Shown here one piece after another: positions 35,913 through 46,905 of a stretch of DNA of 64,000 nucleotides (its first letter is position 1; the number at the start of each line of letters is the position of its first letter). Source of the stretch: Gamarada debralockiae (taxonomy: Eukaryota > Ascomycota > Leotiomycetes > Helotiales > Hyphodiscaceae); NCBI GenBank assembly GCA_002803225.1, contig NXFV01001283.1:62001-126000 (forward strand), read 5' to 3'. The position numbers and the translations under genes are program-made. Below the pieces are notes generated by a model. The model was given only the letters and a program-made list of their open reading frames with translations. It did not search any database and was not told where the DNA came from.

Positions 35913-37577
35913 AATGTAGAATTTTGACAGAATATAAGGTTGGTAGATAATGTTCAGTTTTTGAGGACATGAAGTTGTTCATGTATGTTTGGCCACTTAA
36001 GCTGGGCGAATGTTGGCATTTGATATCACGGGTTTGTACGTAATCTAGTCACATGTAGTTGGGTAAGTTCCTTCGGGCATTTATAAGGTCCGATCTACGC
36101 CCAGAATTAAAGAATCACGTCCCTTTTACCTCTCGAATTATATCTGGTAGAAACACCTGAGAAGGCTTAGCCCTAGCTGAGGCCTTCACATCGAACGTAT
36201 TGGGAGCTTCTGACAAGCTCTGCGCCGAACAAACTCGCCGTTAAATTGGTTCTAATCTACGACAGCCCTCGAACGATAGAATTCCTTCCTTATTCTACAA
36301 GACGACGATACGTTCGACCACGAACTACACAGAAGAGAGGTGCGAAGCGCCCTGAATGTGAGCTCTCTACCCCAGGTCAAGCTGCTGCGGAGCCCTCCTC
36401 GTTCGGTGGTCAAAGGATCCGGATCCGCGAGACAGGCAGGGCTGTGATCCTAACCTCGTACGCGCTAGTTACAAACCTTATTAAGCCTTTGGACAGTAGT
36501 ATTCATAATACAGGAATTAATCAAAAGGGCCAAGTCCCTTAACCTCTTCGCGCCTATATCTGGAACTTGTTTGGGCTCCTTAAGCATTGTCGTCAAAACT
36601 TAACAAAAATGATATAAGAGAATATTAGGTCATATCAAGTATGATTGGCTAAAAGCGAGGAGCCCAAACACATAACGATGGGATAAATCTTCCTCGGGGT
36701 GCTCAGGTTGCTCAGGTTGCTCGGACAAGTTGACTGAACCGAGGGTGAGCCGAGGGTGATTGGCGCCTGAGCAAGAGTGTCAAACTTACTAACCGGATGC
36801 AAAGCACAAGAGAGAAAGAGTTGGTTGATAATACCCCTTTCTTCTGTCATGTGAGATAGTCCTAAGTGTGAAGTTAATTGCTCAGTCCTTTCAGCGACTT
36901 AGAGGTTACGGGCAATATCAGACAGAGGCAAGATTCTGAAAGGCTCAATTTAAGGAGGTAATTGAGCTCGAGGATATCTAAGATCCGTTGGAGAGTTATC
37001 CATGCATCCGCTATTTAATCACTCTAGTCAACGGAGAGATTCAAATCCGAGTTTTCCGCTCTTCCAATGTATCTGTTTTAAGTCACTAAAATCTCCAGAA
37101 TGAATGGAATCTTTAACATCAATTGCTACTGTATGTCAACAGCTGTATAATTCCTTGCTTCCACCAGAGTTTTACTTTGTAAACGCCTTCTATGAATCCC
37201 CACCGTCGATTCATGATCGCTCTCAACAATCGAAACCTTTAGACCTCTTCACTGAACAGTCCCAGAAACCCTCACAAAAAAATGCACTCAAAGACCAGCT
37301 CCTCATCCTCATCATCACGAGCAACAAGCAGCGTTCTTCAGTTCTTCCATGGCGGGCTGCACAAGCGTCGATCCTCATACTCCCTTGCATCGGCGGCGCC
37401 ACAATTCCTTATTGCCCTCCCACCTCTCTTGTCTTGCGAGAACAAAGGTTTTGAAATCTAATCGTATAATCAGCTTTCTCGTCTCCTCCTCTCTATCGAC
37501 CAGGACGTATACCAACGTTTGACCTGAACTGCTTCGCGCAGCGTCTCTATCAAATCCTCGCAAAAGCCTGGTGCCAT
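35913..37577. other. gene-poor stretch
   Basis: No supported gene. Short frames at 36246-36542 (plus) and 37104-37454 (plus) have no family signature. The motif 'GAACCGAGGGTGAGCCGAGGGTGA' near 36737 resembles 'TGAGCCGAGGGTGAGCCTG' near 33135, suggesting a shared repeat. Confidence 0.35.
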
Positions 37578-38080
37578 TTATTTCCTCAAGTTAGGTTTCG
37601 CTTCCTGGAGAAAGTTGGAGGTGATTTCGATGCAGCGGAAGCTGCCTGTGTAGTCCCAGCTGTCGAACATAGCGTTACCAACCGCAAGACCTAAAGTCTT
37701 CAATTGAGGTAGGTTGAATGCGATGAAACCAATGTATGGGGCAAGGTTGTCAGTAGGAGTCGCCAGTTCTTCCCGGTACACCGTAGCCAAATGCCTCAGA
37801 TTCATCCAGTCCAAGCTTGTCAAAGCGTTTTTCAAGTTCAAACCGTCCAACGGGGCACAAAGGAACTTGTCATTCTCCACATCAATGTTGAAGGTTGCGG
37901 GTATGAGCTTGCCTGCCATGAAGCGAGATGCAAATGAGACTTGTGCAATGGTGGTCTAGATTGTGGTGTAAGCTTTCTTCTTAGCCTCGGCTCGTGACTT
38001 TCTGTTGACAGCCATGATAGGAATCTTTGGGACAACGAGTTTGTAGTACTTGTGTCTCTTTAGGGGAAGAATTAGAGTAA
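37578..38080 (-). pseudogene. 2EXR-type gene remnant
   Basis: The minus strand reads VVPKIPIMAVNRKSRAEAKK, then a TAG at about 37958, then in the same frame NIDVENDKFLCAPLDGL and SLDWMNLRHLATVYREEL. These match the middle of fungal 2EXR proteins ('VNRESRxEA...' followed by 'D...L' and 'IRHLA'). The N-terminal LPxExR segment was not found upstream. The 113-codon open segment alone would look like a small gene, but the family resemblance continues across the stop. Confidence 0.6.
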
Positions 38081-39959
38081 AATCGCGACTTCGGTGGTAA
38101 GAGAGCATGAATTCGGTTGTTCAGGAGTGAGGAAATGCAAGCTTCCAAATCTTGATGCAAAGTTCGGCTGAAAGGCGAGGAAAGGGGTGGAATGTTGCGT
38201 AAGGGGTGTTCGGTGTCTCAATGGTTTTGTCCTTATTGCTTTTCTTTCCTTCTTTTGACGTCGCTGAGTTGGTCAAAGTGGTTGGTCATTTGAGGGACGA
38301 GCAGAATTTGTTGGAAGCCGTGGACCGAAGTTGGAGAGGTTGGGCGCGTTAGTCATTTTCGCCAAACGTAACCCTACAATTCGTAAGTAACTAGATTTGT
38401 GCTTGAAAGTAGGGCTTCTCATCAGCTGATATAAAATTATTTGTTCATTGTAGCTGAGCTTTTGCCTCTGCCATTTTCTCTGCCACACTCTGGCCTGATA
38501 CTGCCTCTACATCCATTGTTGGAGATGTTATTGGTTACATTGAGTCCAAATTTGTCGACCAAAGGATAAATTTGACGTGAATAAAGTTTCAGAGCGAAGG
38601 TGGCAGTGTTGTCTGTCAAAGCCGAAGCGTTCTCTGTGAAATCGTTAGCTTTCTCCAAAGTCGGAATCCTGTCGGAGACAATTCCTGTAGGGAAGTTCTT
38701 GCTGTGCACTTATGTCTTGGAATTGGATGCTAAGAGACCTTCAAAAGTCTCCATCGATGAAGGTTCAATGAGGAAGACTTGTGTTTGTAAATTGGAGTAC
38801 TCGAAATACTGAACACAAAATTGGGTTTCCCTCCTGGTAGGGCTATTGTTTACTCATAGTGAGCGGAACAACCTCGGCGAATATATACTCCCAGCCACCC
38901 CGGTTGCGTTAGTACAAGGACATCAGACGAATGATTTCAGAACAAGGAGTGACTGAGAGTAATGGGAATTTTCAAAATGCTGTTGGTTCATTGATTACTG
39001 TCGAATGTCTGTCAACTTAACTTCACTCAGAGACACAACCTGACCTGAACAAATTGTCCAATGTCCAGAGTAGCAAAAAGAGGATGTCAGTTCCATTGAA
39101 AGAGCAAAGAGTTTCTTGAAGTTTTATTGGCCTATGTCTCTTTACTTCCGGAAGGGCAACATCTCGCAGAACAAATTCGAACGGACTCGCCAAGGTCTCA
39201 AGAGATCAATATGTGGTATTCCGCCTTGACACAGGTGACAGAGTCTCTTCCATTAATCCATTCCCAAGAAAGTCAAAAGGCAAGTGCAGAGGAACCTATG
39301 AAGCCGATCAGGCAGCTTCAGGCGTCCTTTATTCATACTCCCTGGGGAGGTTCACGTCCCGTATTCCTTTAACTTTATCTTCCTTGACACATTGGCTGCA
39401 ATAACTGAAAGCAGCCGGTGGTTGATATTCTTGGAATACCGCGTAGACTTGGAGGATGATAAAATACCAACGTGATTTTAGGACTCGAAGCCTTCGTTTT
39501 GCATCATGCGTTGAGCGGAGAGACACATTGTCTCCAACCCGAAAAGGGGGGACCCTGGGGGGGGGGGCTCTGGCGACCCTCCTCCTATCAACCACTTCCA
39601 CTTGAGCCGTTGAATATCATTCGGCAATGACAACCCAAAATTTTCGAGACAAATTTCTCACGAAGTTAATTATTCAGATCAAGAGGTCGAATGATTGAAA
39701 ATCTCCGAGTCCATATTCGTTGGTGGTTGTTCCTTCCTCAAATGGCAACCGCGAGGGAAAGGGCGAAGCCAGAGCACTTGCTGAACCTTCCTCTGAACTG
39801 AGAACGTGTTTCTTCTCCTTTCATCGCTCCGTAAATCACTCATCAATTCCCAACGATCATCGATATCATCATAGCAGACAGTCATCCGGTCAGTATTGGG
39901 TCTTGCATTGATGGCGGGATGTACTGAGAGGTCTTTAGGTACATCTACACATCCTCCCA
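38081..39959. other. gene-poor stretch
   Basis: Minus frame 38437-38709 (90 codons) continues upstream across a single stop in coding-like sequence (VFLIEPSSMETFEGLLAS), suggesting a further relic of unknown type. A run of 11 G lies near 39557-39567. Nothing else is recognised. Confidence 0.35.
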
Positions 39960-40825
39960 ATCGCTCAAATCATCACGATATTTCAGCTGCGTGAATTCAG
40001 GAAATTCAAAAGACTTTCCCCCGAACTACGCAACGCCATTGAAAGTTCTCGGCCTGCGGTCCGGAGCCAAGGGTCATCCAGTTGATCACTTGCTTAACGA
40101 TGGACAAGCCCAATGCTTCGTGCAACTGCGGCGTCTTGAGATGTCGGGTAGTTGGACCACTGGTAGGGGCTTTATCTGTGTGTCGCGAGTCTCGTGCCAT
40201 TGCCTTGAGGACCTACCCTCCTTGATACCTGGTGCGCTCATGGTTCCGGTCCAATATAGCCAGACTGCTGCACTACACGCTCCGCACCTGTGGCGCCACC
40301 CGACAATACCGAAAATTGAATTTCAAGGATGGTTTCGCATTCGCATACATCCCCAGAAGGATACAATGCTCGTGGTTCATTGCGTCTTTTACATTGGGAG
40401 CGTCTAGCACACCTCCTTCAAAGAGGAGCCAGGAATTTGGCATACAAAGACAATGAAACAAATCGCAGACACCGAGTTTTCGCATCCATAGAGAAACTCT
40501 GGCCCGACCTTACCAGTCTCAAAATCGTGTCTGGAAGAATCCGCCCCAGCTACCCTGGGTTCCCGAGCGAACTGAGGCCGGACACGAAGAATTCATGGGG
40601 CCCGCCTGGTGAATATCTCCAAACAAATGAACAACTTCATTTGGACCCTGGCTCCGCCATTTCTGACGACCTATCCAGTCAGATACGAATTCCTTGTAGA
40701 CCAAGCCAAGTCTGTGAAAGATCAGTTTGGCTCATATCTGGCTTCGCTTAGTCGTTCACATAGGCGAAACGCTTCTCCCAGCTTCGAGGTGGCACTGGTT
40801 GCACAAAGAAGCCCGGATTGAAGGG
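39960..40825 (+). pseudogene. 2EXR-type gene remnant (second copy)
   Basis: The plus strand begins with REFRKFKRLSPELRNAIESS, the 2EXR N-terminal signature ('F..L.PELRN.I'). It then shifts frame several times. Later coding-like pieces are RRHRVFASIEKLWPDLTSLKIV (about 40468-40530), typical of the family's C-terminal half. Stops and shifts between them rule out a working gene. It is not an obvious recent duplicate of the remnant at 37578-38080. Confidence 0.45.
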
Positions 40826-40895
40826 ATGGTACCTTCCTGCAATGGCTCATACATACTGATGGGGATGGTTTGCTAAGGCTCGAGGGAGGCTCTCT

Positions 40896-41192
40896 CTAAA
40901 ACACCGCGCCAACAGGTTCGCCAGTCCCAGAAATGTTGCCAATGTGATGATGTCGGTAGTACAAATCCATAAAATCAGGTCCATACTTCTCCTCTCCGGG
41001 CATATCTATGCGCATGACAACACCCTTCGGACGAAAGAATTGTATGTCCCAAGATGCGGCAGTATCCAGGAACTCGTCAACCTTGTAGGCAAGTTCTCTG
41101 TTCGGAACAACGTTCAGGAAGGGATTGAATGCAGACTTAGGTGCACGAAAGAACTCTTTCCAGTCAGCCGAACTTATACCATAGCGCTTCAT
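40896..41192 (-). CDS. hypothetical protein, possibly a 3' exon
   Basis: A 98-codon minus-strand frame starts MKRYGISSADWKEFF and ends GEPVGAVF. Coding-like sequence (YAEQEVRTLWKA) continues upstream of the first Met to about 41230, so this may be the last exon of a longer or broken gene. I do not recognise the family. It faces the 2EXR remnant that ends 70 bp away. Confidence 0.35.
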   Translation of the reverse strand: MKRYGISSADWKEFFRAPKSAFNPFLNVVPNRELAYKVDEFLDTAASWDIQFFRPKGVVMRIDMPGEEKYGPDFMDLYYRHHHIGNISGTGEPVGAVF

Positions 41193-41234
41193 CGCCTTCC
41201 AAAGGGTCCTTACTTCTTGTTCAGCGTATTAGCT

Positions 41235-42086
41235 TTTATCTGAAGACTTCGTGGTAAGGGCTTCATATCCTGGCTGCTGGGGAGGCCATGGTTAAAAGTT
41301 CGACCAGCATAAACGGGAGTGTTATATAATTGTCGCTCGCCTGAGGTGGGTGACACTGGATCGTAAATTCCTATGACTAGTAGTTGAAGGCCTTTAAAAA
41401 GTTATTGGCGTAGACGGGTGATTCGAGGCTCTGTTTGCGGTTGGAAGAACGTGGGCGAGCGAATGCTCTTCAAGTGGATCGATGAGACAATCAATCACGA
41501 GAAGTTGAAGTGTGAATTCGGCCTATTGATTTTGTCTGCTATGAATCAGTATATTTCCTATTATCAGCGACAAGAGAGTGACTTACCGCGAAGTTGAGAG
41601 CTTCTATTGTAATGATTGGGAAGTCGTTTGGTATGAAAAATGATTAGATATTGAGAAAGACTGCGTGCTTGAATAGGTGTTGTGGCTGAGGTGGTAGTTA
41701 ATCGTTATTTGAGAAGAGGAATTGAGAGGTTGACGGATTTTGCTCTAGGTACGGTGTTCGTTTGCGCGGCATTGCACTTTCCTACTCGAGGGTTTTGAGA
41801 TGCTCGACCTTACTCCTCGATCGTGACCAGGCTTTCTTCCACGTGCTCGATTCTTGTGCTCGAAAGACGGAGTGACGATCTGGTGCTCTAGAAAGCTGCT
41901 CCTTCCAGATTTGAGATGAAAGAAAGAAGACCCGGCACGTTCAACGCATTCACAGGCCTAGGGCCTGCAAGGAAATTTTTGCATTGGTATCTCTAGTTGA
42001 TGGGCACAATTTTCCCAGCCCTCCCAAACTCCATCGCTGTAAATTTATACACGAATTGTCCACCTCCAACGCAATATCGCCCAACT
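41235..42086. other. intergenic, 3' side of the RNPS1-like gene
   Basis: No supported gene. Minus-strand 3'-UTR sequence of the SR-rich gene is expected at its right edge. Confidence 0.3.
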
Positions 42087-43001
42087 TTAACGTCTGCCCC
42101 TTCCACCCCGTCCACGGCTTCGGCTCCGGCTCCTATCATCATAACTGCTGTAGCTGCTATAACTTGGGCTTCTCCGTCTTCTACCACCATTGCGACCAGG
42201 ACTGTCTCGTCGACCACCACGTCGTCTGGGAGGAGATCGGGATCGGGATCTGGATGAAATGGATCTCGATCGCGTCCGGTGACGTCTCGGGGAGCGCGAG
42301 CGGGAACGTGACCTCGGTCTGTATGTATCGAAGTTTCTCTCCCCTCGGTCAGCTCTGCTGTAGCTTGGTGGTGGAGAACGGCGGCGCGGAGGGGGTGGGC
42401 CACGGAAGCTCGCAGGTAGTCCTCGATCTGCCACTGCATTTCTGGCGAGAGGTGGTGAAGGTGAGAATTTGCGGCGTGGAAGAACGATCGACACATTGAT
42501 GACTGCACCGTCAAGTTGGGATTCGTGCATGTGGGCAATCGCAGCTTCAGCGTCGGCTTCGGAGGTGTAAAGAATGTATGCTGTTCCACGATTTGTCATG
42601 ACTGAGATATTAGCAGTGAGATTGAGTGGTCAGCGGTGCACATACATTGTCTGTTCATTGGCATGTCCAAATCTCGAATCTGGCCATACGAGCCAAATAT
42701 TTCTCGAAGGTGATCTTCCGTGACATTCTTGGTAAGCTTTTCGATGACGACCTGAGGGAGTTAGATTGAGACTTTGCATAGAGCAGGGAGCTACCTTTGT
42801 GCTTCTAATTGGGCTTGGTGTTCTTCCACGACTGACACTGCGAGTCTCACTTCTGTATCGGTCATTTCTTCGAGGAGTTCGACTTGGAGAACGTGGGGAG
42901 ATTGTGCGGCGCAGTCTTGAAGGAGATCTCGATTCAGGTCTCTCGTCGGAGTATGGAGATCGTGTGCGAGGGCGACCTCGAGAAGGAGATCGTGAAGGCA
43001 T
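42087..43001 (-). CDS. RNPS1-like SR-rich RNA-binding protein
   Basis: Nuclear RNA-binding protein of the RNPS1 type, linked to splicing and the exon junction complex. Exons 43001-42795, 42751-42646 and 42601-42087 (introns of 43 and 44 bp) give 275 residues. An N-terminal RS-like region (SRSPSRGRPRTRSPYS) is followed by one RRM: VVIEKLTKNVTEDHLREIFG (RNP2 region), then IRDLDMPMNRQ, RGTAYILY (RNP1) and AEAAIAHMHESQLDGAVINV. A C-terminal Arg/Ser/Pro-rich tail ends in SRSRGRGGRGRR. The RRM plus flanking RS domains is the family's usual layout. The first Met (43001) starts directly in the RS region. Apparently intact; expression should be constitutive, but no promoter element was identified. Confidence 0.88.
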
Positions 43002-43362
43002 GTTGACTTTGGAGTTGTGATGTCTCGCTTTCGTTTTGGAGTAGACGCGAGGCTTGACTGAGAGCGGAACTTGATTCAGGCTGCAGCCTTATGCCTCAGG
43101 CTAAAACAATGGACAGCACCTGCCTCACCACGAACCAAGCTCTCCCTTTTAGAGGTCGTATAGAAAATGAGTGCGAGTAATTACGAGTAGTAAAATCAAC
43201 TTTCTATTTGAAATTAAATTATGAGCTTCTATGGAGAAGAGAAAGGAGTTGTCTTTTCATGTTGGGGGTAGCCACTCGCTTAGGCGCGGCTTTCACCGCT
43301 AAGTTTTATAGTTATATAATTTTAAATAAGAGATTCTGCATCAACAAAACAAAGCAAACAGC

Positions 43363-43497
43363 CCGCCTAGCTCAATGGTAGAGCGCGTCACTAGTACATT
43401 TCTGGTTTCTGGGATGACGAGGTTATCGTAAGTTAAACTTACTCTTATCAAAATCTCAAAGCTAATCCGCGAAGGGTTCGATTCCGCTGGTGGGCAT
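43363..43497 (+). tRNA. tRNA-Thr(AGU)-like sequence, interrupted
   Basis: The acceptor arms GCCCGCC and GGTGGGC pair with one wobble. The D-arm is GCTC-AATGGTA-GAGC. The anticodon stem CGTCA/TGACG brackets a loop CTAGTA plus about 17 bases where a tRNA intron normally sits, giving anticodon AGT. The A box TAGCTCAATGG and B box GGTTCGATTCC fit the Pol III consensus exactly, and a T6 run follows at about 43517. The variable region, however, is expanded to about 55 bases and the T-stem is disrupted (GCGAAGGG opposite CCGC). It may be a pseudo-tRNA or the head of a tRNA-derived repeat. The 3' part recurs at about 47608. Confidence 0.5.
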
Positions 43498-43690
43498 ATG
43501 CCGGGTCCCATGACTTCTTTTTTGAGGTTTTTATCGAATCTCACAGTTTTGGGTTTGCTCTTGTTTTTTTGTGTGATTTGTATCCGGTTTGCAGAGGCGA
43601 GCCGCGCCCGAATTTTGTGTTGTTCCCTTTCGTTCTCACTAGAGCATCACGTTTTACCTGCAATGTGTAACTTTAATTTTCAATTGCAAT
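43420..43690 (+). repeat. dispersed repeat, copy 1 (tRNA-3'-half plus tail)
   Basis: From TAAGTTAAACTTACTC through the B box, 'GGTGGGCATATGC', 'GGTTTTTATCGAATC', 'GGGTTTGCTCTT' and 'TTCTCACTAGAGCATC' to 'TTTTCAATTGCAATTA', this sequence aligns collinearly with 47608-48238. Copy 1 lacks the 308-bp insertion found in copy 2. Confidence 0.75.
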
Positions 43691-43869
43691 TAAAGTATTA
43701 ATTGCTTTATAAAGTATTATCTTATAACCTTAATTAATAGTTTTGACGTAATTAGAACTATATCTTATAATAGGAATAAGTTATATCCATTATCGTGGAC
43801 CAACTGACCCGCTAATTTTTGTCGAAAAAGCCAGGTACAAGTTGAACCAGTGTGGCATTTGATTTGATT

Positions 43870-43980
43870 ATCTTTGATTTATACTCTATATTAAAATCAA
43901 ATCAAATCAACTTTCACAAATAAAAACCTAATCAAAATCAACTCAACTCAAATCAGATCAGATCATAATTGATTAGGTTG
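43870..43980. repeat. AATCA-type microsatellite
   Basis: Repeated AAATCA/AATCAA/AACTCA/ATCAG units, bounded by AACCTAATCA (about 43925) and its inverse TGATTAGGTT (about 43970). Confidence 0.6.
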
Positions 43981-44024
43981 ATTTTTTCGTGCGACACTCG
44001 GGTACAACTCTATCATAGATTATC

Positions 44025-44585
44025 TTACTCTCCTGCCCCCCGGGGACCTTTCCTCCTAAATGAATGTTATACAGTGGGGCGGTGGATCCAGATTACGATG
44101 GCTGTATATGAGATGTTACAGGGTCTAGGGTCAATTAGAATTAAGATTAGATAGTAATCTAGTACCTCGTAGAACCTCCGCGAGCGTCAATAACAGCCTG
44201 ACAACCCTCCCACCAGGACTGAAAAAGTGTATCAATGAAGTTCTCTGGCACTGCATTCTATCCTCCCAGATTTGATATGGTATGCGGAGTAGACTAGTCA
44301 AGGGCAGTCTTAATTCGAATTCGATCAAATCGGGAGATAACTAGGCGTTCGAGGAGAGGTAGAGAGGGAGAGAGCAGCTCTAGGTCGAGTAGGGGTATTG
44401 AGCAATCGATGGATATCCATTTGGATCTGAATGGCTTCAAAAATCAGTGGAGAGCGTATAGTAGCGTCACGTAAACCCCTATTTTTATTGGCCCCAGACC
44501 CCTATAACATCTCATATACAGACATCGTAATCTAGACCCACCGCCCCACTTTATAACATTCATTTAGGGGGGAGAGTACTATATC
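44025..44585. mobile_element. foldback/long inverted-repeat element
   Basis: About 80 bases at 44053-44133 (CCTAAATGAATGTTATACAG...) match the reverse complement of 44491-44572 closely, separated by about 360 bases. The match extends outward with a gap to TACTCTCC on both sides. No transposase inside. Likely a non-autonomous element with long terminal inverted repeats. Confidence 0.65.
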
Positions 44586-45044
44586 GGGAGACCTTTTACC
44601 AGGGTTTTAGCCAATAGAAGTAAACGTAGAATCTCCTCAAATTAAGCGATTTACAGTACCTATTCGCACCACTCACTGACCGCTTCGCATTAGTAACGTG
44701 ATAAATATCGTGATTAAAATGGCCTTATTTAATTGGCTGATTCGGTTTCCTGATACCCTCTTGCAAGAGCAGGGAATTAACCTTTATTCAGGGGTTGGAG
44801 GAGGGGGAAGACAGTAAGCAAGGATCATCACGGCGCTACAGGGAAGGATCAACTCGGTCCGGAACAATCAATCGAGTACAGTAAGCTACTATGGAAGACG
44901 TGCTCTGAGTGGTGGAATCCATAGTAAGCATCGTGGCTTAGGCCAATCGTTGGTCTGTGTAGCAGACAGCGGGTGCTTGTACAGTACGGAGTAGAAGGTT
45001 CACGAAGCCTGTCAGGGCTTAGGAGCTGTAAATTCTATTTACTA

Positions 45045-45173
45045 CTTTCGTACAGGGCGTATCAATCTTGCTTTTTCTGTCTGTACAGGTACTTTGGTTT
45101 ACTAGAACTTTCCGCCTATATCGAAGTACACGCACGGACAGAAAAGGCAAGATTGATACGCCCTGTACGAAAG
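45045..45173. mobile_element. TA-flanked MITE, 129 bp
   Basis: CTTTCGTACAGGGCGTATCA at the left end is inverted exactly at the right end; the arms total about 40 bases with few mismatches (45045-45084 and 45134-45173). TA dinucleotides flank both ends (45043-45044 and 45174-45175), the Tc1/mariner-type target. The spacer is only about 49 bases, so the transcript would fold into a near-perfect hairpin. Confidence 0.75.
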
Positions 45174-45176
45174 TAG

Positions 45177-45803
45177 ATACCCTAGAATGATATCCACAAA
45201 TCCCTTGTAGAAAAAACAGGGATTTAAGGTTTATTTAGGGGAGGGGGATAGTAGCAGCGCGATAATTAGCTGTGACTATTTGCCAGTTCTTGTTCACAGG
45301 AGCCGTGGTTCCCTCCAATGAAATGGCTGGCGGCATTGAACCTCTTCGTGCCCAGGTCTGCTATAAGAGCTCAGCTCTGCCACGTGGATCCTAGTAGAAT
45401 ATTAAGATTGCAAGTAACTAGGCGCGTTGATTTGGCGTGAACCCTCCTGTACTTTGTACGAAGCATAGAGCCTCTATCAATGCCTTATGAATGTCACTCG
45501 ATTACTCACGAAAATATCATGAGATGTAGAGTGACGAAGTTTGGTGGTACAGTAGAGGGGGAGCGGCCAAAGCGTTTGCGGGGGCAGCTATCAATAGCCC
45601 TCAGTTTGTAATATGTGCCTAGTCCGTAAGTAAATATATATCCGACAATGTCGCTCCGCGCCTTTTTCCCATTAAAGCATTCCATCCCAACTCAGAGAGT
45701 CGCGGGCGTCTCTACCACATTTCTTTGAAAACAGCGACTTTATCCATCTTGCACTCAATAGCAATTCTACCCACTCGAATCCCCAATCGGAGTCGCCTGG
45801 ACC
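45177..45803. promoter_or_regulatory. upstream region of the NMT1/THI5-like gene
   Basis: No gene. The proximal 150 bp hold the probable promoter; no specific site was identified. Confidence 0.3.
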
Positions 45804-46905
45804 ATGCTGTTTCGCCCCATCTTCCTCTTTGCTGCGGCTGTGAATGCCTTGGACACGGTCAACTACGGCGCATTCACCCAAACTGCCACGTACGCCATCG
45901 CAAATCAATTGGGATTCTTCACGGCGTATAACTTGGATGTCGTCTATCAACAAGTTCCTAATTCGACATTCGCTTATGCCCAGATTCTCAGTGGGGGCTA
46001 CGATATCTTAACCGGCACTATTGACAACTCTGTTAATCTGCGGTTAAATTCCAACGAGAGAATCACGGTGTTGGGACAATTGGATCAGGGACCGGATCTG
46101 GTGCTCGCTTCGAGTCCAGAGATCACTAGCGTTGAGCAGTTAAGAGGAAAGCCTCTGATTGTTGATTCCCCTAGTAGTGGTTACGCGTATCTCCTGCGCA
46201 AAGTGTTGAGCGCATATGGACTCGTAGAGACGGATGATTACTATTTCCAGGTGGCACATCCAAGGGTCTATGTTTATACTGTGTTAGCGCTAATGCAAAC
46301 AGACGGTTGGGGGTACCAATCTCAGATATGCGGACTTGGTTGCAGGAAAGCTTCCTAATGGAACCGCCGTCCATGCAACAATCCTCGTGTATCCATTCAC
46401 GGCAGAGGGCGAGGTTCTCCCCGCTGCTCAAAGACCAAACCTACTTGCTCGAATTTCCGACTTTGTCAGTCCTGTCTCCTCATCAGCCTTCACAACTCGC
46501 GAATCAGCATTGGATGATTGTACCAAAGAGGAGTTGTTAATACGATTCCTCGGTGCTATGTATGCTGCGAACCTCTACCTGCATGATCCCACCAAGCGGA
46601 AATGCTCTATAAGTGCAATTGAAAAGCAGCTTAATGTATCGGCCACCGTCGCGCGGCTTGAGTACACCGCAGCAACAAACTATGATACCGGAGAAGTAAG
46701 TCCGGGAGGAGACTTCACTGTGAGCGAGTGGGGTCTACTGAACGTGATTGCAGTGAGGGAGGAATTCGGTGGGTTTAGTAATTTGGCATCGGACTTCGAT
46801 TTTCTCGCTGCAATTATCCCCGGCAGTGGGCAACTGATCGATTATTCGATGCGGGATGCCGCGGTGGCAAGCTTGAAGACGAGTCTCCTACGCAAGACCT
46901 GTTAA
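45804..46905 (+). CDS. secreted NMT1/THI5-like substrate-binding protein
   Basis: The protein starts with a signal peptide (MLFRPIFLFAAAVNA). It has the fold signatures of periplasmic-binding-protein-like family NMT1/THI5/SsuA: YAIANQLGFFTAYNLDVVYQ, AYAQILSGGYDILTG, VLGQLDQGPDLVLASSPEI, and VEQLRGKPLIVDSPSSGYAY. Relatives bind small organic solutes (taurine, nitrate, pyrimidine) or make the thiamin pyrimidine; the thiamin enzyme's His/Cys-rich motif is not seen here. Exon 1 ends at 46250 (DDYYFQ). An intron 46251-46302 with the unusual donor GTGGCA and acceptor AACAG restores frame to TVGGTNLRYADLVAG. Total 349 residues. The hydrophobic start and lack of other membrane segments point to secretion. 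It is flanked on both sides by repeats, suggesting an accessory gene. Confidence 0.75.

Noticed and set aside
36246..36542. 98-codon plus-strand frame
   Set aside because: No motif; it lies in repeat-like sequence between decayed elements.
41984..42499. 171-codon plus-strand frame opposite the RNPS1-like gene
   Set aside because: Antisense of the Arg/Ser-rich tail, which favours open antisense frames.
43363..43497. Clean functional tRNA gene
   Set aside because: The long variable region and disrupted T-stem do not fit a canonical tRNA, so it is listed only as tRNA-like.
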